A stretch of DNA of 64,000 nucleotides from Bacteroidota bacterium (GTDB lineage: Bacteria; Bacteroidota; Bacteroidia; Chitinophagales; Chitinophagaceae), in the NCBI GenBank assembly GCA_018267705.1, contig JAFDXX010000017.1, forward strand, positions 124,001 to 188,000. The letters run 5' to 3'. Position 1 is the stretch's first letter, and the number at the start of each line of letters is the position of its first letter. Shown one piece after another: positions 52,675 to 60,745 of the stretch. The notes below the pieces were generated by a model that saw only the letters and a program-made list of their open reading frames with translations, did not search any database and was not told the origin of the DNA. A program made the position numbers and the translations under genes.

Positions 52675-53135
52675 TGTTCTCATTCTTTCGCAAAAAAGCA
52701 GTTCAATATTTTTCTGAAGAAGAAAAACAAATCATTACCTCTGCCATTAAAGCTGCTGAACGCAGTACAAGTGGCGAGGTAAGGGTTTATATTGAAAGCA
52801 AATGCAGGTTTGTAAATGCACTAGACCGTGCCGTTGAAGTTTTTAATAAATTAGAAATGTATAAAACTTCTCAGCAAAATGGTGTATTAGTATATGTTGC
52901 TGTTAAAGACAGGCAATTGGCAATATATGGAGATAAAGGTATTCACGAAAAAGTTGGAGATGTATTTTGGAATACTTCAGTAAACAAAATGTTATCGCAT
53001 TTTAATACAGAAAATTATGTTGATGGAATTGCCAATGTGGTAAAAGATATTGGCGAAGCATTGCAATCATATTTTCCTTACGATATTAAAACAGATATTA
53101 ATGAATTGCCCGATGATGTTGTTTTTGGGAAATAA
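52674..53135 (+). CDS. TPM-domain protein without signal peptide
   Basis: A 153-residue protein that is almost all TPM (TLP18.3/Psb32/MOLO-1) domain: TSAIKAAERSTSGEVRVYIES, NGVLVYVAVKDRQLAIYGDKGIHE, and ALQSYFPYDIKTDINELPDD at the end. There is no signal peptide or membrane helix, so it is probably cytoplasmic or works in a membrane complex. The ATG overlaps the lemA stop codon, so translation is coupled. TPM domains of bacteria have no agreed function; some have acid phosphatase-like activity. Confidence 0.9.
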   Translation: MFSFFRKKAVQYFSEEEKQIITSAIKAAERSTSGEVRVYIESKCRFVNALDRAVEVFNKLEMYKTSQQNGVLVYVAVKDRQLAIYGDKGIHEKVGDVFWNTSVNKMLSHFNTENYVDGIANVVKDIGEALQSYFPYDIKTDINELPDDVVFGK

Positions 53136-53145
53136 ACAATTACTA

Positions 53146-53215
53146 ATTCGTCATATTGCATAAGGTGAAACATCTCTATTTCTGTACTGTTAAAGAGGTT
53201 ATACAGATGACGAAT
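53146..53215. other. 70-base inverted-repeat element between the two TPM genes
   Basis: ATTCGTCAT (53146-53154) and ATGACGAAT (53207-53215) are perfect 9-base inverted arms. The 52-base interior holds further pairs, CTGTA/TACAG (53182-53186 / 53202-53206) and a weak AACATCTCT/AGAGGTT pairing. It could be an RNA processing or translation-control element; no T-run follows. Confidence 0.5.
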
Positions 53216-53226
53216 AAATACAAACA

Positions 53227-53997
53227 ATGAAAAAAATTCTCTCCATAATATTTTTCTTTTGTGCAATACAATTGTTTGCACAAAAAAGCATTCCCAAACC
53301 TAATCCACCAAAATTAGTTGTAGATAATGCAGGCGTATTAGATAGTTATGATGCAGAAAAATTAGAAAGAAAATTAGTAGCATTAGATGATAGCAGTTCT
53401 AACCAAATAGCAATTGTAATTGTAAAAACATTAAACGATGAGCCCATTGAAGATGTTGCTACCAATACGTTTCGTGCATGGGGCATAGGCAACAAAAAAA
53501 CAAATAATGGAATTTTAATTTTAGTAGCAGTTGATGATAGAAAAATAAGAATTGAAGTAGGTTATGGATTAGAAGGTGCTATTCCCGATATTGTAGCAAA
53601 TGATATTATTAATAATGATATTAAACCTGCATTTAGGCAGCAAAATTATATTGGAGGTTTAAATAAAGCCGTTGATGATTTAAGTAAAGCTGCTGTAGGT
53701 GAATATACAGTTAAGAGAGAAAAAAATCAGAGTAGTTCAAACGGTAGTTCAATATTAACATTCATTATTATTTTATTTGTTGTGTTGTTAATTGTAATGC
53801 GTGGAGGCGGTGGAAGGAGTGGTGGCGGTGGCAGTGGTGGTGGTAACAGTTGGATAGTGCCTATGTTGTTAGGTAGCATGTTAAGCAATAGTAGTCGTGG
53901 CAGTAGTTGGGGCGGCGGCGGAGGAGATTGGGGTGGTGGCTTTGGTGGTTTTGGTGGCGGCAGTAGTGGTGGTGGTGGAGCTAGCGGTGGTTGGTAA
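53227..53997 (+). CDS. TPM-domain membrane protein with Gly-rich tail
   Basis: 256 residues: signal peptide (MKKILSIIFFFCAIQLFAQ), a TPM domain (LVVDNAGVLDSYDAEKLERK, then NQIAIVIVKTLNDEP, RAWGIGNKKTNNGILILVAV, RKIRIEVGYGLEGAIPDI), one membrane helix near the middle (ILTFIIILFVVLLIVMRGG), and a long Gly/Ser/Trp tail, typical of the family, with repeated GG runs and GWG units. It lies downstream of lemA and the first TPM gene, and the three likely act together at the membrane. Confidence 0.92.
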   Translation: MKKILSIIFFFCAIQLFAQKSIPKPNPPKLVVDNAGVLDSYDAEKLERKLVALDDSSSNQIAIVIVKTLNDEPIEDVATNTFRAWGIGNKKTNNGILILVAVDDRKIRIEVGYGLEGAIPDIVANDIINNDIKPAFRQQNYIGGLNKAVDDLSKAAVGEYTVKREKNQSSSNGSSILTFIIILFVVLLIVMRGGGGRSGGGGSGGGNSWIVPMLLGSMLSNSSRGSSWGGGGGDWGGGFGGFGGGSSGGGGASGGW

Positions 53998-54005
53998 ATA
54001 TTTAT

Positions 54006-54416
54006 TTAATTGATAAATAAATATTTCAATTCGGGAGTAGGTAACCAACAAGCTTCTTTTTTGCCAAACCACTTATACCTATTGTTTGCTATAAATGTAT
54101 AAACTGCATTTCTTATGAAAGGAGGAACAATAATAAAACAATAAAGTAATTTCACAATTCCACTTAATTGTTTGGCAACCATTAATGCTGCAGTAGATTT
54201 TGTAAAAATCATTCCATCTTTTAATAAAACAAAAGAATCAAACTTATTGGCAGGTAAATTATAATGTTTTATAATATTTTCTCCGTAAGCACTTTGTAAA
54301 GATGCAAACCTGAATATTCTTTTCTTATCGTGTTTAATTATAAATTGAACACTGCTGCTGCATAAATTACAAACACCATCAAACAAAACAACACTATGTG
54401 TTAATTCGGTATTCAT
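54006..54416 (-). CDS. DCC-family thiol-disulfide oxidoreductase (DUF393)
   Basis: A 136-residue protein of the DCC family: VVLFDGVCNLCSSSVQFIIKHD at the N-terminus carries the DxxCxxC redox motif (DGVCNLC), followed by FRFASLQSAYGENI and FVLLKDGMIFTKSTAALMV, and a hydrophobic C-terminal segment. Members are thioredoxin-like and their substrates are unknown. The ATG overlaps the stop codon of yebC, so the two are translationally coupled. It converges with the TPM gene after 8 bases. Confidence 0.9.
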   Translation of the reverse strand: MNTELTHSVVLFDGVCNLCSSSVQFIIKHDKKRIFRFASLQSAYGENIIKHYNLPANKFDSFVLLKDGMIFTKSTAALMVAKQLSGIVKLLYCFIIVPPFIRNAVYTFIANNRYKWFGKKEACWLPTPELKYLFIN

Positions 54417-55138
54417 TATCCCATATTATGAAACACTTTACTTACATCATCATCTTGTTCTAATCTTTCAATTAATTTACTTATATCTTCAGCTTGTGCA
54501 TCTGAAACAGGTACAGTTGTAGCAGGTATCCATTCTAATTCAGCACTAATTGGCGTTATATTTTTATCTTCTAATGCTTTTTGCAATTTGCCAAAATCTG
54601 TAAATGCACTGCGTAGTATAATAATGCTATTACCATTCTCATCGGTACTTTCGCCCATTTCTTCTAAACCAAAATCAATTAATTCAAATTCTAATTCTTC
54701 AATATTTAAACCTTCGGGTTTTAATTTAAAAACACCCATTTTTTTAAATTGAAAACTTACACTTCCGCTATTACCCAAACTGCCACCACCTTTATTGAAA
54801 TGACTTTTTACATTAGCCACAGTTCTTACATGATTATCAGTTGCGGTTTCAACCAAAATAGCAACACCATGAGGGCCATAACCTTCATATAAAATTTCAT
54901 CATAATTTTCCATTTCTTTACCCATTGCCCTTTTAATAGCAGCCTCCACACGGTCTTTGGGCATGTTTACACTTTTGGCATTTTGAAAACATCTTCTTAA
55001 CGCCGGATTTGTTGCAGGATCCGGGCCGCCGGCTTTTACTGCAATAGCAATTTCTTTTCCAATACGCGTAAATTGTTTTGCCATTCTATCCCATCGGGCA
55101 AACATGGTAGCTTTTCTTACTTCAAATATTCTTCCCAT
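54416..55138 (-). CDS. yebC: YebC/PmpR-family DNA-binding or translation-associated protein
   Basis: 240 residues, full length. The N-terminal helices have the basic [23 protein letters not shown] form. [16 protein letters not shown] and the most conserved segment, [20 protein letters not shown], are followed by [18 protein letters not shown]. The family was described as transcriptional regulators (PmpR), and recent work ties some members to translation of proline-rich stretches; which applies here cannot be read from sequence. It is coupled to the DCC-family gene. Confidence 0.95.
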   Translation of the reverse strand: MGRIFEVRKATMFARWDRMAKQFTRIGKEIAIAVKAGGPDPATNPALRRCFQNAKSVNMPKDRVEAAIKRAMGKEMENYDEILYEGYGPHGVAILVETATDNHVRTVANVKSHFNKGGGSLGNSGSVSFQFKKMGVFKLKPEGLNIEELEFELIDFGLEEMGESTDENGNSIIILRSAFTDFGKLQKALEDKNITPISAELEWIPATTVPVSDAQAEDISKLIERLEQDDDVSKVFHNMG

Positions 55139-55184
55139 AATTAAGGTATAAATTATATGTGTTAAATGGTAAGTATTTTATGTA

Positions 55185-55234
55185 ACCAACAACAAGAATG
55201 CTATGAAACATTTGTTGCGTCGCACACTTGTACA
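55185..55234 (-). repeat. Interspersed structured repeat, copy D
   Basis: Minus strand: GTACAAGTGTGCGACGCAAC followed by AAATGTTTCATAG and later TTGTTG, so CAACAA/TTGTTG can pair as in the other copies. It lies in the gap between yebC and the mini-protein at 55313, on their strand. Confidence 0.65.
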
Positions 55235-55277
55235 TTTTTTAAGAGGCAGCAAATTTAGCAGATTGCTTTCTACTAAC

Positions 55278-55301
55278 AAAAAACCCCGCAATTTGCGAGG
55301 C
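55278..55301 (-). terminator. Terminator of the PID-CTERM mini-gene
   Basis: The minus strand gives CCTCGCAAATTGCGGGGTTTTTT: a short GC-rich stem (CGCA/TGCG plus CC/GG with one mismatch) followed by six T. It lies 12 bases after the stop codon at 55313. Confidence 0.7.
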
Positions 55302-55312
55302 TTTTAGGGTAG

Positions 55313-55519
55313 TTAAAATTTTTCGATATTTTTTTTCATTTTTATTCTTTTTATACCATAGCCTATACCTCCGGCAATTAATAAACTTAAACCGCCATCT
55401 ATAGGTGCATTGCCGTCGGGGTCAATATTACTTGGGTCACCTATTTGAGCGTATAGAAATACCGGTAGTAAAATTGTAATTAAAATTATTGTTATTTTTA
55501 TATTTAATATGTTTTTCAT
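55313..55519 (-). CDS. Mini-protein with PID-CTERM-type sorting tag
   Basis: A 68-residue product: a signal peptide (IKITIILITILLPVFLYAQ, cleavage after AQ), a short Asp/Pro/Asn segment (GDPSNIDPDGNAPIDGG), a hydrophobic helix (LSLLIAGGIGYGIKR) and a basic end (KMKKNIEKF). The P-I-D-G-G plus LSLLIAGGIGYG pattern is the PID-CTERM sorting signal of Bacteroidota, thought to be processed by an exosortase-type enzyme. Nothing is left but signal peptide and tag, so the cargo would be only about 15 residues. It lies near the T9SS cargo gene, with which it shares direction. Confidence 0.75.
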   Translation of the reverse strand: MKNILNIKITIILITILLPVFLYAQIGDPSNIDPDGNAPIDGGLSLLIAGGIGYGIKRIKMKKNIEKF

Positions 55520-55569
55520 TTCTATATTTTTTAGATAAACTTATTTGGTGTATTGGCTGGGTCTAAATT

Positions 55570-57990
55570 TTATAATCTTGTAATTTTTTTTGTTAAACTG
55601 TTACCTTTTGTATCGCTAATTTGTAGTAGTAGCATCCCGTTTGCGTTTCTTCCTATATTTATATATTGTATGCCGTTGGTGCCTTTTGTATTGTTTATTT
55701 GTTTTCCACTCATATCAAACACTTTTATATTTACAATGCCGGTTGCTCCACTTAAATTCAAACCAATTAAATTGCTGTTTGTAATATTTCCTAATATATC
55801 TGCTTTTAATGATGAAGCTGCGTTTGTTTGATCTTGTGGTACTATTAATTTATTGCTGCTAAATGTTAATACAAATCTTTCTTCTCCTAAAGTTGCTTTA
55901 TCAGTTGTTACAGAAAAATGGTAAGCTTCATTTGGTTTTAATTCTGTTTGTGTGTTGGTATAATTATCTTTAAGTATTATGGTTGTACCTTCTGGTAAAC
56001 TGTTTGCGGTTAATTTAAAACTATAGTTACCTATTGTGTTGGTATTAAATACTAAGGGAATGGTATTTAAACAATTTCTGGCATCAATGGCAACTGCTTT
56101 TCCGTCTTCTGCTACTGCGTAAAAATTAACCGATTCGTTATATAGTTTTACTAAATCGTTTTTATCTGTACTTTTTCCGGTTGCTTCTGCATCTAATCTA
56201 ACAAATATTTTATCTGCAAAATTTCCATTGTGTTCTGCTATAATTTCTACAATTGCATTGGGTAATTTATTTCCAAATAAATTATTGGTAGGAGCATCTA
56301 ATAAATTAATATCCCCTGTTGTTATGTTATAGTTACCTGAAGTTTTCAGTGCAATTACACCTAACACAGGAATGGGTGTTGTACCATCTGCATTTGTAAC
56401 GGGAACCCATCCGCCTGCCTTCGTTTGTGCATTGGTTACATTTTGATTAGTTTGGTAAATGTAGTAAGGCTTGGGTCCACCGGCCAATGCTATACTATTT
56501 ACAGGTGCCGCATACGGATTGCCAACTAAACTAAAATTTGCACCAACTACTGAAGGAACTGTGTATGACGAAGAGCTATTTAAGTTGCTACCGCTTACAG
56601 TATATGTAAATGCTGATGGGCCGGTAGTGTAACTTAATCCTGATACATTATCTGTTGCTGCACCACGTATAAAACAAGCATAAGCTTGATTGGCGGCAAT
56701 ATTTACTGCATTATATCCGGAGCCTGCTGAAACCCAAGAGTCGCTTGCATTATCATATGTCTTTACATCATTACCTGTGGTAGTTGTTGCGTTTAACCCT
56801 GTACTGCTTAAATTGGTTTGTGTAGTTGTGAAAGGGTTGGCAAACATTCTATATCCGCGTTGGCCAGTAATTGCTGTTTGAATATTTAGCAAATTGAAGA
56901 TTGTTATATTGTCACTGCTTCCTATTAATGCTGCGTTTGGGTTAACTGTAATAGTGCCAACAGAAAGAGCAGATGAACCTGCTAATGGTGATATAGTTAA
57001 TTTGGCATTAGATTGAATAGTAATAGTATTTGCGTTTTTCCCTCCTGAAAAAATAGTTGGTTGATTGGTAGGTGCAGATGGAATAATTACATCTGTAGCT
57101 GAAGTTGGTATTTTGGCAGCACTCCAGTTACTGGCTATTGCCCAATCTGTGCTGGTAGTTCCCGTCCATACGTTTGGGATATAAATTCTTTTAAACTTAT
57201 TATTACCTTGGTCTGCAACTAATAAATTACCTGTGGCTTCAAAACTAATACCTGTAATATTAGAAAATTGCCCGGCCGCATAAGTTTCAATAATAGTACC
57301 TGAACTATTTAATTTTCTTACTGATTCATTACCTCTATCTGCAACATGTAAATATCCGGCTGCATCAAAAGATAAACCACAAGGATTGGTAAAACCTGTG
57401 TATGTAGCAATAACGGTACCCGAACTATTTAATTTTTTAACAGCACCACTCCCAAATTCTGATATATAAATATTTCCTGATGCATCTACCACTATGCCGG
57501 TGATGTGATTAAACCCTGATGCAAGTGTGGTAATACCTGTTCCATCATTATTCATTTTAACTACGTTTCCAGTTGAACCTACGCCATCTGTCCATTGACC
57601 AATATATACTTTTTGGTTTGCATCTACCGCAATACAAAAAGGAGATCCGATTAAAAGAGAAGAATAAGCTCCGGTAGATGCTAATGAAGCATTATATTTT
57701 CTAATATTAACTCCTTCAACTACCCAAACATCTCCATTTATAGGATCTACTGCAATTCCCGATCCGTTACTTGGCATTGATGGTGATGAGCCTATGAAAG
57801 CATCTGTAGTGCTATATGCCGATACTCGATCTGATAATCTGAGATGCGTTCCGTTAGGTAAACCTACAACTGCCAAAACAGAAGATGCAGAATAATATTC
57901 TGGGAATGCCGTAACTGTTTGGGCGTAGTTTGTAGAACTAAATGAGAATAGAAAAATTGTGAATACGAGAGCCGTAAATTTAAGCTTCAT
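55570..57990 (-). CDS. NHL-repeat surface protein with T9SS type A sorting domain
   Basis: 806 residues with a signal peptide (residues 1-23, ending NYAQ). Residues 70-270 are an NHL-repeat beta-propeller (GIAVDPINGDVWVVEG, GIVVDASGNIYISEFGSG, GLSFDAAGYLHVADRGNESV). A WTGTTSTDWAIASNWSAAK domain then starts about residue 274, as in other Bacteroidota surface proteins. The C-terminal 75 residues form a type IX secretion sorting domain, ending NGMLLLQISDTKGNSLTKK-ITRL. It would be exported across the outer membrane and anchored or released. The divergent gene is a histidine kinase. Confidence 0.93.
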   Translation of the reverse strand: MKLKFTALVFTIFLFSFSSTNYAQTVTAFPEYYSASSVLAVVGLPNGTHLRLSDRVSAYSTTDAFIGSSPSMPSNGSGIAVDPINGDVWVVEGVNIRKYNASLASTGAYSSLLIGSPFCIAVDANQKVYIGQWTDGVGSTGNVVKMNNDGTGITTLASGFNHITGIVVDASGNIYISEFGSGAVKKLNSSGTVIATYTGFTNPCGLSFDAAGYLHVADRGNESVRKLNSSGTIIETYAAGQFSNITGISFEATGNLLVADQGNNKFKRIYIPNVWTGTTSTDWAIASNWSAAKIPTSATDVIIPSAPTNQPTIFSGGKNANTITIQSNAKLTISPLAGSSALSVGTITVNPNAALIGSSDNITIFNLLNIQTAITGQRGYRMFANPFTTTQTNLSSTGLNATTTTGNDVKTYDNASDSWVSAGSGYNAVNIAANQAYACFIRGAATDNVSGLSYTTGPSAFTYTVSGSNLNSSSSYTVPSVVGANFSLVGNPYAAPVNSIALAGGPKPYYIYQTNQNVTNAQTKAGGWVPVTNADGTTPIPVLGVIALKTSGNYNITTGDINLLDAPTNNLFGNKLPNAIVEIIAEHNGNFADKIFVRLDAEATGKSTDKNDLVKLYNESVNFYAVAEDGKAVAIDARNCLNTIPLVFNTNTIGNYSFKLTANSLPEGTTIILKDNYTNTQTELKPNEAYHFSVTTDKATLGEERFVLTFSSNKLIVPQDQTNAASSLKADILGNITNSNLIGLNLSGATGIVNIKVFDMSGKQINNTKGTNGIQYINIGRNANGMLLLQISDTKGNSLTKKITRL

Positions 57991-58061
57991 AGATAGTGAT
58001 TAGAGTTTAAAATTGAGTGATAAAAAACATTACAAAGATTCCCCTCTATTTTATGGTTAAC

Positions 58062-58086
58062 AATACCTGATAGCAGGTATTTTTTA
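58062..58086 (+). other. Hairpin with T-run in the kinase leader or promoter
   Basis: AATACCTG (58062-58069) and CAGGTATT (58074-58081) form an 8-bp perfect stem, loop ATAG, then TTTTT on the plus strand. It stands about 75 bases before the kinase start codon, between two divergent genes. It could be an attenuator of the kinase operon or an inverted-repeat operator. Confidence 0.5.
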
Positions 58087-58158
58087 TTAGATTTTTATTT
58101 AATGAATGACAAATCTTTATTTTCATATTTACTTTTTAAAAAGTTTTAAGGTTAATTG

Positions 58159-60003
58159 ATGAAAAGAGTGTATTTACTACAATTGTTGTTTATTGCTTTT
58201 TGTGCTAACTCTGTATTTTGTCAACCTACTATTGAGCTTGATAATATTAGTGGCAATGCACCCATTAATCAGTTTGCTGCTGTATATAAAAGTTCAAAAG
58301 TTACTATTAAAGATGTTGAAACAATAAAAGCTGCTCCCGATTCATGCTTCTATTTAAATAAAAATGTTCAAGAAGTTAATTATGGGTTTAATAAACCATA
58401 TAGTTGGTGTAAGTTCAAATTAAAAAATAATACAAATGTTACAAGTTGGATTATTAAAATACATCAAGGTAAAGTAGATTCTGTTCAATTATATATACAA
58501 AGAGATACAGGTAAACTTATAAAATATAGACTCGTTGGTAGGTTTGATAGTCTTAAAAACAAACCTTTTTTTTCAGCTGATTATGCAAACCTAATTTTTT
58601 TATCTCCTAATGAAACAATTACTTGTTATTTATATACTAGTAGAAAATTTAGCAGGCATGCTGCAATTATTAGTGTAGAGAAAGAACAAAACTTTAATGC
58701 AAACAATCAACTGTTTAATATTGGAATTTGGGCTTTATTTGGGATTATTTTTTTAGTGAGCTGTATAGGTTTTGTGCTATACTATTTTATTAATGATAAA
58801 ATATATATATATTATAGTATATACAGTTTTGCGTTTTTAACCTTACTGCTTTCTGGTACAGGATTTTTGAATGCTTTTTTATTTAATACTCGCTTTGAAG
58901 ATATTTTTTACGGGTTTAACATAAGCACCTATTATTGGTTTTCGGCTTGGCATATTCTTTTTACAGTAGAATTGTTAGGTATAAATAAAAACACAGGAAA
59001 GTATGGATATTGGTTAGGTTATACTTTAGGAATAATTTTTTGCATAATTACTTTTGTTTTGTTAGTACCTATTTCAAACACACTCCGCTGGTGGCTATGT
59101 TATGCTTCATATTATATTGCTTTTCTTGTAGATGCTTTTGTGCTTTATGCTATTATTCTTTCATTTAAAAGAAGAAGAACGGTAGTGGTAATTTATTTAA
59201 TTGGCTTTCTATGTACAACAATTGTTGGCACCATACTTTCACTTGCTGATTTACAAGTAATTGATGGAATTAATCAACATATTGATATTTTCTATATTAC
59301 TCCTCTTGTAGAAATTACTTGCATGATAATAAGTTTAAGTTTTCTTTTTTCAAGTACTATAAAAGAAAGAATTAACTCACAAATTCAGCTTAATGAAATT
59401 CAAAGAGATATCATAAATGTTCAGGAGGAGGAACGTAAGCGGATTGCTCAAGATCTACATGATGAGGTAGGAAACTCTTTAGCAGCACTTAAAAATTTAG
59501 TTACGTACAATAGTGGAAAATACAATATTCAAGAAGAAATTGAACATATAATTAATGAAATTAGAAATATATCGCATAACCTTATGCCAATTGATTTTAA
59601 TGAATATGCATTATCAACTATTGTTAGACAAACAATAGATAAATTTAAAGAACACCCAAGCATAAAGTTTGAATATATACAAACAGGCGATAGCAAAAAA
59701 TTGCAACCGGTTACCGAGTTAATTATTTATAGAATATTGAATGAGCTTGTTTCAAACATTATCAAACACTCTAATGCTACCAAAGCTTTAATTCAACTAA
59801 CATATCAAGAAAACAGTTTAATACTTTTGGTTGAAGATGACGGAATAGGTATAAATAATTATAATAATGAAACAGAGAAAAAAGGGTTGGGATTAAAAAA
59901 TATTAAACATAGAGTAGGGTTTATTAATGCTATATTAACAATAGAAACAAACTCTACAGGAACATTAATAATAATAGAAACACCATATAAAAGCTATGAA
60001 TAA
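58159..60003 (+). CDS. Sensor histidine kinase with 7TM receptor (7TMR-DISM-like)
   Basis: 614 residues from ATG 58159 (a TTG one codon upstream is the only earlier start). A signal peptide is followed by an extracellular beta domain (about 25-170, with PYSWCKFKLKNNTNVTSWII). Seven membrane helices lie at about 185-400, then a coiled coil (EIQRDIINVQEEERKRIAQ) and a HisKA_3 dimer domain with His434 in DLHDEVGNSLAALKN. The HATPase has its N-box (NELVSNIIKHSNA), the G1 box (EDDGIGI) and the G2 box (KKGLGLKNIKHRV). It pairs with the response regulator whose start overlaps by 8 bases. The ligand is unknown. Confidence 0.92.
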   Translation: MKRVYLLQLLFIAFCANSVFCQPTIELDNISGNAPINQFAAVYKSSKVTIKDVETIKAAPDSCFYLNKNVQEVNYGFNKPYSWCKFKLKNNTNVTSWIIKIHQGKVDSVQLYIQRDTGKLIKYRLVGRFDSLKNKPFFSADYANLIFLSPNETITCYLYTSRKFSRHAAIISVEKEQNFNANNQLFNIGIWALFGIIFLVSCIGFVLYYFINDKIYIYYSIYSFAFLTLLLSGTGFLNAFLFNTRFEDIFYGFNISTYYWFSAWHILFTVELLGINKNTGKYGYWLGYTLGIIFCIITFVLLVPISNTLRWWLCYASYYIAFLVDAFVLYAIILSFKRRRTVVVIYLIGFLCTTIVGTILSLADLQVIDGINQHIDIFYITPLVEITCMIISLSFLFSSTIKERINSQIQLNEIQRDIINVQEEERKRIAQDLHDEVGNSLAALKNLVTYNSGKYNIQEEIEHIINEIRNISHNLMPIDFNEYALSTIVRQTIDKFKEHPSIKFEYIQTGDSKKLQPVTELIIYRILNELVSNIIKHSNATKALIQLTYQENSLILLVEDDGIGINNYNNETEKKGLGLKNIKHRVGFINAILTIETNSTGTLIIIETPYKSYE

Positions 60004-60619
60004 CACGCTAATAAGAATTGTAATTATTGATGATCATCGATTGTTTAACGATGGGTTATTTGCAATGCTTTCAACCGAAAAAACTGTATTAGTAGTTGAA
60101 CAAGTTTACGATAGCAGAACTGCGGTTGCGGCAGTATCTAAATTTAATCCGGAAATGGTTTTAGTAGATTTTAATATGCCTCACATTAATGGAATTGAAT
60201 TAACTAAATTATTAAAAGAAAAAAATCCACAACTTAAAATTATAGTATTGAGTATGTATAACGATGAAAGATTTATTGAACTGTTTAAGAAGAATAATGC
60301 CAATGGATATTTATTAAAAACTGTATCGGTAGAAAAACTGATTAATGTAATACATGATGTTGCTAATGGAGAAAATTATTTTCCTGAATTATATAATAAC
60401 CATAGTCTTACTGAAGATGTTTTTCTTAAAAAACTAACGCTCTCTAACAGAGAGTTAGAGGTAATAAACTTAATTAAGCAGGGTTTGCAAACAAAAGAGA
60501 TAGCAAGTCGTTTAAATATTTCATACTACACTGCAGAAACACATCGAAAAAATATCAAATTAAAAATTGGCATAAAAGGTGAAACTGATTTTTTAAAATT
60601 TATATACGAAAATTGTTGA
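59996..60619 (+). CDS. NarL/LuxR-family response regulator
   Basis: 207 residues. The receiver domain has the acidic pair DD at 12-13 (IVIIDDHRLFNDG), phosphorylated Asp58 in VLVDFNMPHING, and the conserved Lys in GYLLKTVSVEKL. The C-terminal LuxR-type helix-turn-helix reads LSNRELEVINLIKQGLQTKE then IASRLNISYYTAETHRKNI. It starts within the last codons of the kinase gene, so the two form one signalling unit. A likely target is the divergent T9SS cargo gene or the operon itself; a palindrome lies in the shared upstream region. Confidence 0.94.
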   Translation: MNNTLIRIVIIDDHRLFNDGLFAMLSTEKTVLVVEQVYDSRTAVAAVSKFNPEMVLVDFNMPHINGIELTKLLKEKNPQLKIIVLSMYNDERFIELFKKNNANGYLLKTVSVEKLINVIHDVANGENYFPELYNNHSLTEDVFLKKLTLSNRELEVINLIKQGLQTKEIASRLNISYYTAETHRKNIKLKIGIKGETDFLKFIYENC

Positions 60620-60664
60620 ACTATTCATTCATACTGATTTTTTTATTGTGAAGAATGAAAAGCA

Positions 60665-60708
60665 AAAAGAGAATATTCATACAAAATTGTAATTGAATAT
60701 TCTCTTTT
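60665..60708. terminator. Bidirectional terminator
   Basis: AAAAGAGAATATTCA (60665-60679) and TGAATATTCTCTTTT (60694-60708) form a perfect 15-bp stem with a 14-base loop between two convergent genes (response regulator and amino-acid permease). Confidence 0.8.
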
Positions 60709-60745
60709 AAGTAAACAATAACAGAAAAGCTACTGCCCGAATGTT

